DNA of 64,000 bases from Parcubacteria group bacterium M10-OD1-1. Its GTDB lineage: Bacteria; Patescibacteria; Paceibacteria; Moranbacterales; UBA2206. The stretch lies in NCBI GenBank assembly GCA_003056145.1, contig LSNL01000003.1, positions 62,001 through 126,000 of the forward strand, in the 5' to 3' direction. Numbering within the stretch: the stretch's first letter is position 1; the number at the start of each line of letters is the position of its first letter. The notes under the pieces were generated by a model that saw only the letters and a program-made list of their open reading frames with translations, had not been told where the DNA came from and made no database searches. Both the position numbers and the translations under genes were made by a program. Positions 45,061 through 52,953 of the stretch are shown here, one piece after another.

Positions 45061-46146
45061 TTAATTTTTTAATCTAGCGTTAGCTTTGGTTTGGAGAGTT
45101 TTCCAATTAATTTGAGACTGCTCTTTTTGTTGATTAGTCATATTTTTCCAGCGAAAATAGGAAGCCACTCCAATCATAGTAGCATTATCTCCGCAATATT
45201 GGATAGGAGGAGCTATAAAATGAAGAGTGGAATTTTTTTCTTTTAAGACAGTAGCTAATTGTTTTTGAAGTTCTTGATTGGCTGCTACTCCACCGGCCAG
45301 TAAAACAGTTTGAGGGCGATATTTTTCAATGGCACGAAGAGTTTTAAAAATCAAAACATCAATAGTAGCTTGTTGAAATTCATTGCATAATTCATTAATA
45401 TAATCTTTATTTTTAAGTAAAGTTTTATTTTTTTTTGTTTCATAAAGGACAGCGGTTTTCAACCCAGAAAAAGAAAAGTTCAAATTATCTGATCTAATCA
45501 TCGGTCGAGGGAGAGGAACTTTTAAAAATTGATAATGAGCTGTTGGCTGTGATTTGAAGAGGCGAGCTTTTTCAGCAATTAATGGTCCTCCAGGATAGCC
45601 TAAGCTTAGAATTCTAGCTACTTTATCAAAAGCTTCACCAACAGCGTCATCTAATGTTTCTCCAATAATCTGATAATCTAAATGTTTTTTCATAAAAACC
45701 AATTGAGTATGCCCGCCAGAAACTACTAAACTAAGGAGAGGAAAGTTTATTTTTTGAGAATTTAAATTTAGATCTATAAAATTAGCATAAATATGACCTT
45801 CAAGATGATGAATACCAATAAGTGGTTTTTGCCACAAATAAGCTAATGTTTTAGCAACACTAGTTCCAATTAACAAAGCTGGTATTAATCCTGGTTGGTT
45901 AGTAACTGAAAGAAAATTAATTTCTTTTGGTTGAACTTTAGCTTCTTGAAGAGCTTGTTTAATAACGGGCAAGATATTTTTTAAGTGTTCTCTGGCTGCG
46001 AGATTGGGGACAACACCACCCCATTTAGCATGAATTTTAACTTGAGAAGAAACTATATTAGATAATATCGAAAAAGAACCATTCTCATATTTTAGAACGG
46101 CACAAGCAGTTTCATCACAAGATGTTTCAAGGCTAAATATAATCAT
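45061..46146 (-). CDS. tsaD: tRNA N6-adenosine threonylcarbamoyltransferase TsaD
   Basis: Transfers threonylcarbamoyl to A37 of ANN-decoding tRNAs. Visible: ETSCDETACAVL at the start, the metal motif HHLEGHIYAN near residue 107, SGGHTQLV near 138, DDAVGEAFDKVAR near 158, and GGVAANQELQ near 276. Length 361 aa is slightly long. Confidence 0.95.
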   Translation of the reverse strand: MIIFSLETSCDETACAVLKYENGSFSILSNIVSSQVKIHAKWGGVVPNLAAREHLKNILPVIKQALQEAKVQPKEINFLSVTNQPGLIPALLIGTSVAKTLAYLWQKPLIGIHHLEGHIYANFIDLNLNSQKINFPLLSLVVSGGHTQLVFMKKHLDYQIIGETLDDAVGEAFDKVARILSLGYPGGPLIAEKARLFKSQPTAHYQFLKVPLPRPMIRSDNLNFSFSGLKTAVLYETKKNKTLLKNKDYINELCNEFQQATIDVLIFKTLRAIEKYRPQTVLLAGGVAANQELQKQLATVLKEKNSTLHFIAPPIQYCGDNATMIGVASYFRWKNMTNQQKEQSQINWKTLQTKANARLKN

Positions 46147-46320
46147 TGAATTTGCAATTTCTTTTTTTAAATATAGCTCAATGTGGTATAATTTGCAAAA
46201 AATAATTTAATAGTTGATAACGAAGTTTTTTATATGAAAATATTTATTAGTTCTGTATTTTTAGATAATAAATTTAATTATCTATACTATTATAAAAATG
46301 CTATATATTACTATTAGCCA

Positions 46321-46347
46321 TTGACTTTTTTGTAGTTTTGGTATAAT
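46321..46347 (+). promoter_or_regulatory. Promoter of the L,D-transpeptidase gene
   Basis: TTGACT (46321-46326), 15 bp, TATAAT (46342-46347) with a TGG extended -10. A further TATAAT at 46187-46192 has no clear partner; the rest of the 46147-46320 gap shows no gene. Confidence 0.6.
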
Positions 46348-46411
46348 CTGACGAGAAGTGTTTTTTAACAATTCAGAAAAATACATAAATTTAGTGAGGG
46401 AGGACAATGAT

Positions 46412-47044
46412 ATGAAAAACATTTTATGCTGGTCAATTTTCGGTATTGTTTTTTTGGTACTCTCAGTTAGCGCGATAGGAGGGGAAATTCCTAACGGTTT
46501 TTATTTATACAAAATAAAAAAAGGTGATCTCTTAGGCAATCTTGCCCTTCCAAGAAATTGGGATGAAATTATGAGGATTAATCGAGTTGATTCACGACAT
46601 TTGAGGATTGGGGAAATGATTTTGCTTCCAGTTAATCCGAACCGTATTCCCTATTTTTGCCCAGTGCCGAAAAATATTAAAACAGCTAAAAAAATATCAC
46701 AAACAATCTATATATTTTTAGATATCCAATATTTCGGAGCATACAAATATGGGAAACTGTTATTCTGGGGGCCTATTTCTTCTGGGAAGGGCGGTATTCA
46801 CCAAACACCAACGGGGCTGTTTTATATCCGATGGAAAGCAAAAAAATATTTTTCTCATAGTCAAGAGTGTTATGGAGCTCCTATGCCATACGCACTAAAT
46901 TTATCAAATACAGGCTATTTTTTGCATGAACAAGTTATGCCTGGAAAACCAGCTTCACATGGGTGCATAAGATTGTTACGAATAGATGCAAAAAAATTAT
47001 TCTTTTGGTCCAAGATAAGTGACCTGGTGGCTATTGTAAAATGA
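46412..47044 (+). CDS. Exported LysM and L,D-transpeptidase (YkuD) protein
   Basis: 210 aa. A signal peptide (LCWSIFGIVFLVLSVSAIGG) is followed by a LysM domain at about 30-75 (YKIKKGDLLGNLA ... LRIGEMILLP) and a YkuD catalytic domain ending in SHGCIRLL with the nucleophile cysteine. It would cross-link peptidoglycan. The start at 46412 is chosen because gagggagga precedes it at proper spacing and the signal peptide begins there; a longer frame opens at 46358. It ends in TGA, followed by a strong terminator. Confidence 0.88.
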   Translation: MKNILCWSIFGIVFLVLSVSAIGGEIPNGFYLYKIKKGDLLGNLALPRNWDEIMRINRVDSRHLRIGEMILLPVNPNRIPYFCPVPKNIKTAKKISQTIYIFLDIQYFGAYKYGKLLFWGPISSGKGGIHQTPTGLFYIRWKAKKYFSHSQECYGAPMPYALNLSNTGYFLHEQVMPGKPASHGCIRLLRIDAKKLFFWSKISDLVAIVK

Positions 47045-47049
47045 TTGAC

Positions 47050-47088
47050 GGGAATTATCCTTTTAGGATAATTCCCACTTTTTTTTAT
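47050..47088 (+). terminator. Intrinsic terminator of the L,D-transpeptidase gene
   Basis: Perfect 11-bp stem gggaattatcc / ggataattccc, loop ttтta-type 5 nt, then acTTTTTTTT. Confidence 0.9.
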
Positions 47089-47211
47089 TGCTTTTAATTG
47101 AAGAAAAGATTATATCGGCAAATTAAAAATTAATGTTGTGATTATTATTTGTCAAAATATTTAAATGGAATACTCACTTAAAATATAAAAGTATTACTTA
47201 TAAGTAAGCCA

Positions 47212-47810
47212 ATGTCAGGGGAACATAATAATTTAAGCAATAAAAAAGAACTTTCAGATAATGAGCTGATTATTCTTATCCTTGGAGGAGATTCTCGGGG
47301 ATTTGGCGAGATTATTGAAGGTATCAAGGGAGATTATTCACATGTTTATATCGGTTTATAATGTCTTGTGAAGAAACTGAGGATTTACTTCAGGATGTGT
47401 TTATGGAAGCCTATAAAAACATTCACAGCTATGATATGCAAAAGAAATTCTCATCATGGATTTATAGGATTGCTCACAATGAAGCAGCTAATTGCATAAA
47501 AAGAAAATCACTTAAAAAATTTATACCTTGGGAAAACATCATCATTTCAAAAGATAAATTAAAAACGTCTAGCGCGGATGAGAAGATGGAAGATTCTTAG
47601 GAGAAAAGGGAAATTGGCGAGAAGATTGATGTAGCTATTAAAAAACTCTCCCTTAAATATAGGCAAGTTTTAATTTTGAAGTATTATGCAGATAAATCTT
47701 ATGGTGAAATAAGTGAAATAATAAATCGTCTGATAAATACAGTAGGAACCTTAATTAGTAGGGCTAAGAAAAAAATATCAATTAAAATAGAAAAATTGAA
47801 GAAGTCATAA
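47212..47810 (+). pseudogene. Broken ECF-type RNA polymerase sigma factor gene
   Basis: Three pieces of one sigma-70 family protein are readable. The N-terminus (47212 onward: LSDNELIILILGGDSRGFGEII) runs out of frame near 47320. A one-base loss there restores the frame QGRLFTCLYRFIMSCEETEDLLQDVF (region 2), which continues through SSWIYRIAHNEAANCIKRK to an in-frame TAG at 47598-47600. After it, the same frame gives region 4 (KYRQVLILKYYADKSYGEI ... INTVGTLISRAKKKI) to TAA 47808. Two independent lesions make a functional product unlikely. Confidence 0.8.
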
Positions 47811-47904
47811 AGTCAACCATTTGTTAAGTGATTAAGATGAATGGTGATAATTTAAGTATGAGGAAGAGGGTGATAAAATTTTAATGATAAAGAGATTAAG
47901 ATAA

Positions 47905-47976
47905 ATGAAAAAATTTTTCGTATTAGTTGGATCAATTGTTGCAGTGGCTGTTGATTTTTTTAGGAGAGTGTGTTAG
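47905..47976 (+). other. Short signal-peptide-like frame after the sigma pseudogene
   Basis: A 23-codon frame (MKKFFVLVGSIVAVAV start) ends at TAG. It may be the decayed start of an exported protein or anti-sigma gene once cotranscribed with the sigma factor. The rest of 47811-48058 shows no intact gene. Confidence 0.25.
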
Positions 47977-48058
47977 AATTTTTTTGAAGATTTAGAAAAG
48001 ATGTCTTTCCTAGGCACCTTATTTGTTTTAAAAATAAATTCAAGTCTTGTTTATTTAT

Positions 48059-48134
48059 GCCGCGTTCGTCTAGTCTGGTCCAGGACGCCAGGTTTTCATC
48101 CTGGAAATCAGGGGTTCGAATCCCCTACGCGGTA
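48059..48134 (+). tRNA. tRNA-Glu (anticodon UUC)
   Basis: 76 nt cloverleaf. Acceptor gccgcgt/acgcggt with a G-U first pair, D stem gtct/ggac, anticodon stem ccagg/cctgg with loop ttttcat (anticodon TTC), T stem agggg/cccct with loop ttcgaat, discriminator A. CCA is not encoded. Confidence 0.96.
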
Positions 48135-48143
48135 CTAAAAGTT

Positions 48144-48171
48144 AAAAAATCCTCCTCCTGGGAGGTTTTTT
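48144..48171 (+). terminator. Terminator after tRNA-Glu
   Basis: aaaaaatcctcc / gggaggtttttt with a short loop, 10 bp past the tRNA, ending in six T residues. Confidence 0.85.
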
Positions 48172-48301
48172 GATTGCTTAAATTAGCTATTAGTTAAGGA
48201 AGCTAATGAATAATTTTCTTAAGAATATATATTCATTACATCAAAATTAGGTAAAAACTTTATAAAGCCTTTAGAATACCAAAAATTTCACAATATAGTT
48301 T

Positions 48302-48330
48302 TTGTAATTTATTTTTCTTTGTATTACAAT
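48302..48330 (+). promoter_or_regulatory. Promoter of the dedA gene, leaderless geometry
   Basis: TTGTAA (48302-48307), 17 bp, TACAAT (48325-48330), then 7 bp to the ATG. Confidence 0.55.
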
Positions 48331-48337
48331 TATAATC

Positions 48338-48940
48338 ATGGAACAAACAGGGCATTATATTTTTGAATTTATGAAACATTACGGATATTTTGTAATGCTT
48401 CCACTTATGATTATTGAAGGTCCAGTAGCGACTATTATCGCTGCGACTTTAGCGGCACTTGGAGCTTTTAATGTATTCATCGTGCTTATTTTTTCGATTT
48501 TTGGCGATGTTGTGGGCGATGTAGCTTTATATAGTCTAGGATATAAATGGGGAATGGGCTTTGTGCGACGGGTTGGAAAATATATAGGCATAACAGAAAA
48601 GTTGGTTTTAAAGATGGAAAAATATTTTGAAAATCATGGAGGAAAAACTATTTTTGCTGTTAAATCAACAACTGGTCTTTGCTGGGCGGCTTTTAGTGCA
48701 GCGGGAATTGTGAAGATGAATTTTAGAAAATTTATAGCATATTCTATTTTAGGCGGGGTTGTTTGGAGTAGTTTTTTAGTAGCGATGGGATATTTTTATG
48801 GATACTTATGGAAAGAAATAAGTCAATATATAAATTGGATCGGGTGGGTAATCGGAGGTGTTACAGCAGCTTCTTATATGCTTATAATATTATTCAAGAA
48901 GAAAAAATTAAAAAACATCTTAATCAATAATGAAAAGTAG
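48338..48940 (+). CDS. DedA family membrane protein
   Basis: Polytopic protein of 200 aa related to undecaprenyl-phosphate and lipid flippases. Family pieces: GYFVMLPLMIIEGPVATIIAATLA, FGDVVGDVALYSLGYKWG, FENHGGKTIFAVKSTTGLCWAAFSAAGI, and a late VVWSSFLVAMGYFYG. A short Lys/Leu-rich tail closes it. Confidence 0.88.
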   Translation: MEQTGHYIFEFMKHYGYFVMLPLMIIEGPVATIIAATLAALGAFNVFIVLIFSIFGDVVGDVALYSLGYKWGMGFVRRVGKYIGITEKLVLKMEKYFENHGGKTIFAVKSTTGLCWAAFSAAGIVKMNFRKFIAYSILGGVVWSSFLVAMGYFYGYLWKEISQYINWIGWVIGGVTAASYMLIILFKKKKLKNILINNEK

Positions 48941-49065
48941 AAGTTACAAACTTGGAGCAGAGTCGAATAGTTTATTCTATAAATGTGAATAGAAATAATA
49001 TTAGATAGGGTGTATTTTTTAGAGTGGAGAGCTTTTTTGCGTCTAATAATAAGGCAAGATTTTTC

Positions 49066-49094
49066 TTGCTCAAAAACTGAAAAAAGCATAGAAT
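49066..49094 (+). promoter_or_regulatory. Promoter of the first alpha/beta hydrolase, leaderless geometry
   Basis: TTGCTC (49066-49071), 17 bp, TAGAAT (49089-49094), then 6 bp to the ATG. Confidence 0.5.
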
Positions 49095-49100
49095 TGGGTT

Positions 49101-49943
49101 ATGGTAAATAGAATAAAAAAACTAATAAATGGGACGAGAAACGCTATTTTTACTAATCCTTATGAACTATATAAAAAGGATAAAAAAATTCTTGATCAAC
49201 CTTTTTATTTTAAGGGTGATAATCAAAAAGCTATTCTTTTAATTCATGGATGGACATCGGTTCCTTATGAACTTTATCGTTTGGGAATTTATTTAAAAGA
49301 GAATGGCTATGCAGTTTCAGCACCTCTATTGCCTGGACATGGAACAACACCAAAAAATTTAGAGAATATAAAGTGGTCAGAATGGTTAGTTGAAATAGAA
49401 AAAACCTATTTTGATTTAAAAAAGAGCTACTCAGAAGTTTATGTAATTGGAACTTCTATTGGTTCTAGTTTAGCTTTAATTTTAGCTCAAAAAAATTCAG
49501 ATTTAAAAGGCTTAGTCCTTTTGGCTACTCCTTATGAATTTCATTGGGAAGGAATAATAAAGAAGATAATGAAGCTGTTTATTTTATTAGGCTTTCCCAG
49601 CTATGGTCGGAAATGTTATCTTTTTACCAGAAAAAGCATTAGTAAGGTCACTAGGAGAATTGCTTATCAATCTTATCCGATGAAAAGTTTAGTGGAAGTT
49701 TTTTCTTTAGTAGAAGAAAGTCGCAATGTTTTAGCAGACATAAAATGCCCAGTTTTAGTTATGCAATCTATACAAGATTATGTTATTAAAACTGATAGTC
49801 TTGAAAAAATATATAATTTAATTGGATCGTCACAAAAAGAAAAAAAATATATTCAAAAAGCTTATCATACTTTTATTTCTGATATTGAAAATGAAGACGT
49901 TTTTAGTGGCATTTTAAAATTTTTAACTAAAATAGAAAAGTAA
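49101..49943 (+). CDS. Alpha/beta hydrolase, carboxylesterase-like (paralog 1)
   Basis: 280 aa. Oxyanion strand LLIHGWTSVPYE near residue 48, LLPGHGTTPKNL near 76, nucleophile elbow GTSIGSS near 118, acid region MQSIQDYVI near 215, and catalytic His in KAYHTFISD near 250. It resembles Est30-type monoacylglycerol lipase/esterases. The gene at 50900 is clearly a duplicate (shared PFYFKG, HGW, LVLLATPY). Confidence 0.85.
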   Translation: MVNRIKKLINGTRNAIFTNPYELYKKDKKILDQPFYFKGDNQKAILLIHGWTSVPYELYRLGIYLKENGYAVSAPLLPGHGTTPKNLENIKWSEWLVEIEKTYFDLKKSYSEVYVIGTSIGSSLALILAQKNSDLKGLVLLATPYEFHWEGIIKKIMKLFILLGFPSYGRKCYLFTRKSISKVTRRIAYQSYPMKSLVEVFSLVEESRNVLADIKCPVLVMQSIQDYVIKTDSLEKIYNLIGSSQKEKKYIQKAYHTFISDIENEDVFSGILKFLTKIEK

Positions 49944-49952
49944 TTACTAATT

Positions 49953-50861
49953 ATGCCTAAAGAAAATACTCATCTTAATTTTGCTTCAGATTTAGCGGAA
50001 AATAATTTTTCGGGAGAGATAAATAAAATTTTAAAAAAATATAAAAAAGAATTTTTATTAGGAAGTGTCTTCCCAGATATTTTTTTCTACGCTTCTAATT
50101 TAAAAATACAAGCTAAGGCAGATTTAATTCATGGTAAAGATGGTAATGAAACTAACCAATGGATTTTCTTTTTATTAGATTTAGCTAAAAAAAATTCAGA
50201 TAAAAAAATATTAGCTTTTACCTTTGGAGCCTTGACCCATTTTTCTTTAGATATAAATTTTCATCCAATAATCTATTATTTAGCAGGAAATTATTATGAC
50301 AAAAATAAAAAGAAAAAAGAACAGGCAATTTATCGACATGTTCAATTAGAGACTTTTTTGGATGCCAAAACTAACCAATTCTTTTTAGCTAAAAAGAATT
50401 TAATGAGTCAAAGTTTTCTGAGAGAAGAAAAGGATTTTTTAGCCCAATTAGGAATCTCCTACTTTCAATTAAAAGTAATTTATTCTAAAATGTTGTGGCT
50501 CAATAGAATTCTCTTTAAAAGTAACTTTTTTTATCAGCTGTTTTATTTTTTAGAAAAAATGGGCTTAGTCAAAAAGAGAAATATAGGTTTATTTTATAAG
50601 AATTTAAAAAGAGATAAAACTATTATTCCTCAAATAGTTAAGTATAAAGATTTAATTTCAGGAGAAGATAGAGTAACTAAGTTAACTGAAATTTTTACTC
50701 AAGCTCAAATTGAAGCTCAAGAGAAAATAAAAGTAGCTCAGCAATATTTTTTAAATAATCTTTCAAAAAGAGAAGCAAAAGAAATAATTATCGGTCAGAG
50801 TTTAGATACAGGTAAGCTTGGTAAATCGGTTCAAGAGATAAGATTTATCAAAGAAGGTTAA
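49953..50861 (+). CDS. Zinc-dependent phospholipase C-like protein
   Basis: 302 aa of the Zn_dep_PLPC/phospholipase C-S1 P1 type. N-terminal THLNFASD, then LLGSVFPDIFFY, then FGALTHFSLDINFHP, RHVQLETFLDA near 120 supply the His/Asp metal ligands. No signal peptide is visible. It is enclosed by the two hydrolase paralogs in one transcript, suggesting lipid turnover or scavenging. Confidence 0.75.
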   Translation: MPKENTHLNFASDLAENNFSGEINKILKKYKKEFLLGSVFPDIFFYASNLKIQAKADLIHGKDGNETNQWIFFLLDLAKKNSDKKILAFTFGALTHFSLDINFHPIIYYLAGNYYDKNKKKKEQAIYRHVQLETFLDAKTNQFFLAKKNLMSQSFLREEKDFLAQLGISYFQLKVIYSKMLWLNRILFKSNFFYQLFYFLEKMGLVKKRNIGLFYKNLKRDKTIIPQIVKYKDLISGEDRVTKLTEIFTQAQIEAQEKIKVAQQYFLNNLSKREAKEIIIGQSLDTGKLGKSVQEIRFIKEG

Positions 50862-50899
50862 AGATTCTAAAATAAAATTTAAATTTAATTATTTTTAAA

Positions 50900-51745
50900 A
50901 TGAATATTTGGAAAAAAATTGGTAGAAAATATTTTGTTGATGTAGAAGAAATTAAAAAAAGTTCTAAAGTTTTTAAGAAAATTAAAAAAGATGAACATTT
51001 ATTTAAAGAACCGTTCTATTTCAAAGGTAATAATGGAAAAGCTATCCTGCTTGTACATGGATGGTCATCAGCACCATATTCTATTCGAAAATTGGGAGAA
51101 TATTTAAATAAAAATGGCTATACAGTTTTTGGACCCACCTTAACTGGGCATGGAACTAAGCCAGATGATCTAAAAAATGTTAAAGGAGAAGAATGGATTA
51201 AGGATGTTAAGTTGGCATATACTAAATTAGCCAAAGAATACGAGAAAGTTTTTATTATTGGTGTCTCAATGGGTGGAAGTTTGGCACTTATCTTGGCGGA
51301 AAATAATCTTCAAATTTCAGGTTTAGTTTTATTAGCAACTCCTTACCGAATGAAATCAGAAAGGCGAATGAAAATAATTTTAATAATTATGAGCTGGTTT
51401 AAGGATTTTTATAAAAAATATTATCCTAAAGAAATTACAAAAATTGGAACTGCTATTACACCGTTTATTTCTTATCAGAGATATTCTGTAAAAAATATGC
51501 AAGAACTTTTAAAGATTGTACAACAAGCAAGAAAAAAAATTTCATTTATCCAACAGCCTTGTTTTATTTTACAAGCCGATAATGATCACTTAATTGGAAG
51601 GAAAAGTATGAAAAATATTTATCAAAAAATAAATTCTCAAAGTAAACAAATGAAATATGTTTATAACTCTTACCATTCTTTCATTTCTGATTTAAACAAA
51701 ACAGAAATTTTTGTTGACATACTAAATTTTATTAATAGTCACTAA
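50900..51745 (+). CDS. Alpha/beta hydrolase, carboxylesterase-like (paralog 2)
   Basis: 281 aa, paralog of the product at 49101. LLVHGWSSAPYS near residue 50, TLTGHGTKPDDL near 78, nucleophile elbow GVSMGGS near 122, acid LQADNDHLIG near 220 and catalytic His in NSYHSFISD near 258. The nucleophile motif is the more canonical of the two. Confidence 0.85.
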   Translation: MNIWKKIGRKYFVDVEEIKKSSKVFKKIKKDEHLFKEPFYFKGNNGKAILLVHGWSSAPYSIRKLGEYLNKNGYTVFGPTLTGHGTKPDDLKNVKGEEWIKDVKLAYTKLAKEYEKVFIIGVSMGGSLALILAENNLQISGLVLLATPYRMKSERRMKIILIIMSWFKDFYKKYYPKEITKIGTAITPFISYQRYSVKNMQELLKIVQQARKKISFIQQPCFILQADNDHLIGRKSMKNIYQKINSQSKQMKYVYNSYHSFISDLNKTEIFVDILNFINSH

Positions 51746-51753
51746 GTTATTTT

Positions 51754-52923
51754 ATGCGTATTGGAATTTTTACTAATAATTATTTGCCTAATCCTTATGG
51801 AGTAACTAGCTCGATAGAAAGTTTTAGAGAGGAATTTGAAAAAATGGGACATCAAGTTTATATTTTTGCTCCCAAATGGAAAGGGTATCAAGATAAGAAT
51901 TCCAATATTTTTCGTTATCCCTCGATTGATATTAAAATAAAAATTCGTTTTCCTTTGGCAATTCCCTATTCACGAAAAATGGATAAAATTTTGAAAAATT
52001 TAGATTTAGATATTATCCATGCTCAACATCCTAATTTATTAGGAACAGTTGCAAAAAAATGGGCACACAAAAAAAATATCCCTTTAGTGTTTACTTGGCA
52101 TACATTATATGATAGGTATACTAACTATGTTCCATTCATTCCTAAAAAAATAGTGTCTGCTTGGATTATAAAAAAAGCTAGTCAATACGCTAATCAAGCA
52201 GATGGGATTGTTGCTCCAACAGATTCTATAGTCCCGATTTTGCGAAAATGGGGAGTAGAAAGTGAGATAAGAGCTATTCCGACTGGAGTAACGGAAAAAT
52301 TTTTTCAAAATCCTCAATCCCAATTAGTAAAAGGAAAATTGGGGATTAAAGAAGATGAATTAGTTCTTTGTTTAGTCTCTAGATTGACGGAAGAAAAAAA
52401 TATTGATTTCATTTTTCAAGCAATTATTCCGATTCTCAAAAAAAATAGTAAAATAAAATTTTTAATTGCGGGTAATGGTTATTTGCTTCCTAAATTAAAA
52501 CAATATGGCGTGAAAGAAAAGCTTGAAAAACAAATTATTTTTTCTGGAGTGGTGGCAAAAAAAGATTTAAAAAATTATTATCAAGCAGGAGATATTTTTC
52601 TTTGTGCTTCTCAAACAGAAACTCAAGGGATGATAATCAGTGAGGCGATGTATATGGGATTGCCAATTGTGGCGGTAAAATCAACGGGGATAAATAGCCT
52701 AGTTTTAAATCAGGGGAATGGGTTGCTAGTTCAAGAAAATCAGGGAGAATTCCAACGAGCAGTTGAGAAATTGATTAAAGATAGCGAACTAAGAAGAAAA
52801 TTTTCTCAGGTTTCTCGGCAGATTGCGATGGAACATTTTACTGGGCAAGAAAGTGCCTTAAAGATGTTCCAATTTTATAAAGAATTAATCCAGCATAAGA
52901 AGAAACTAAATAAGAATAAATGA
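51754..52923 (+). CDS. Glycosyltransferase family 4, diacylglycerol glucosyltransferase-like
   Basis: GT-B enzyme of 389 aa. N-terminal IGIFTNNYLPNPYGVTSSI, HAQHPNLLG near residue 89, the donor-domain LVSRLTEEKNIDFI near 205 and the E-x7-E motif (TETQGMIISEAMYMGLP) near 289 are those of glycolipid-forming GT4 enzymes. It begins 8 bp after the hydrolase and ends in TGA. Confidence 0.87.
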   Translation: MRIGIFTNNYLPNPYGVTSSIESFREEFEKMGHQVYIFAPKWKGYQDKNSNIFRYPSIDIKIKIRFPLAIPYSRKMDKILKNLDLDIIHAQHPNLLGTVAKKWAHKKNIPLVFTWHTLYDRYTNYVPFIPKKIVSAWIIKKASQYANQADGIVAPTDSIVPILRKWGVESEIRAIPTGVTEKFFQNPQSQLVKGKLGIKEDELVLCLVSRLTEEKNIDFIFQAIIPILKKNSKIKFLIAGNGYLLPKLKQYGVKEKLEKQIIFSGVVAKKDLKNYYQAGDIFLCASQTETQGMIISEAMYMGLPIVAVKSTGINSLVLNQGNGLLVQENQGEFQRAVEKLIKDSELRRKFSQVSRQIAMEHFTGQESALKMFQFYKELIQHKKKLNKNK

Positions 52924-52953
52924 TTAGAAATTAAAAGTAAACTTTTTAGCTAA

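Noticed and set aside
46234..46320. 28-codon frame between tsaD and the L,D-transpeptidase gene
   Set aside because: AT-rich, Tyr/Ile-rich, without a ribosome site or conserved features; likely chance.
47361..47810. Amber (TAG) readthrough or recoding in the sigma-factor gene
   Set aside because: A separate frameshift near 47320 also breaks the gene, and TAG is used as a normal stop elsewhere, so decay is simpler.
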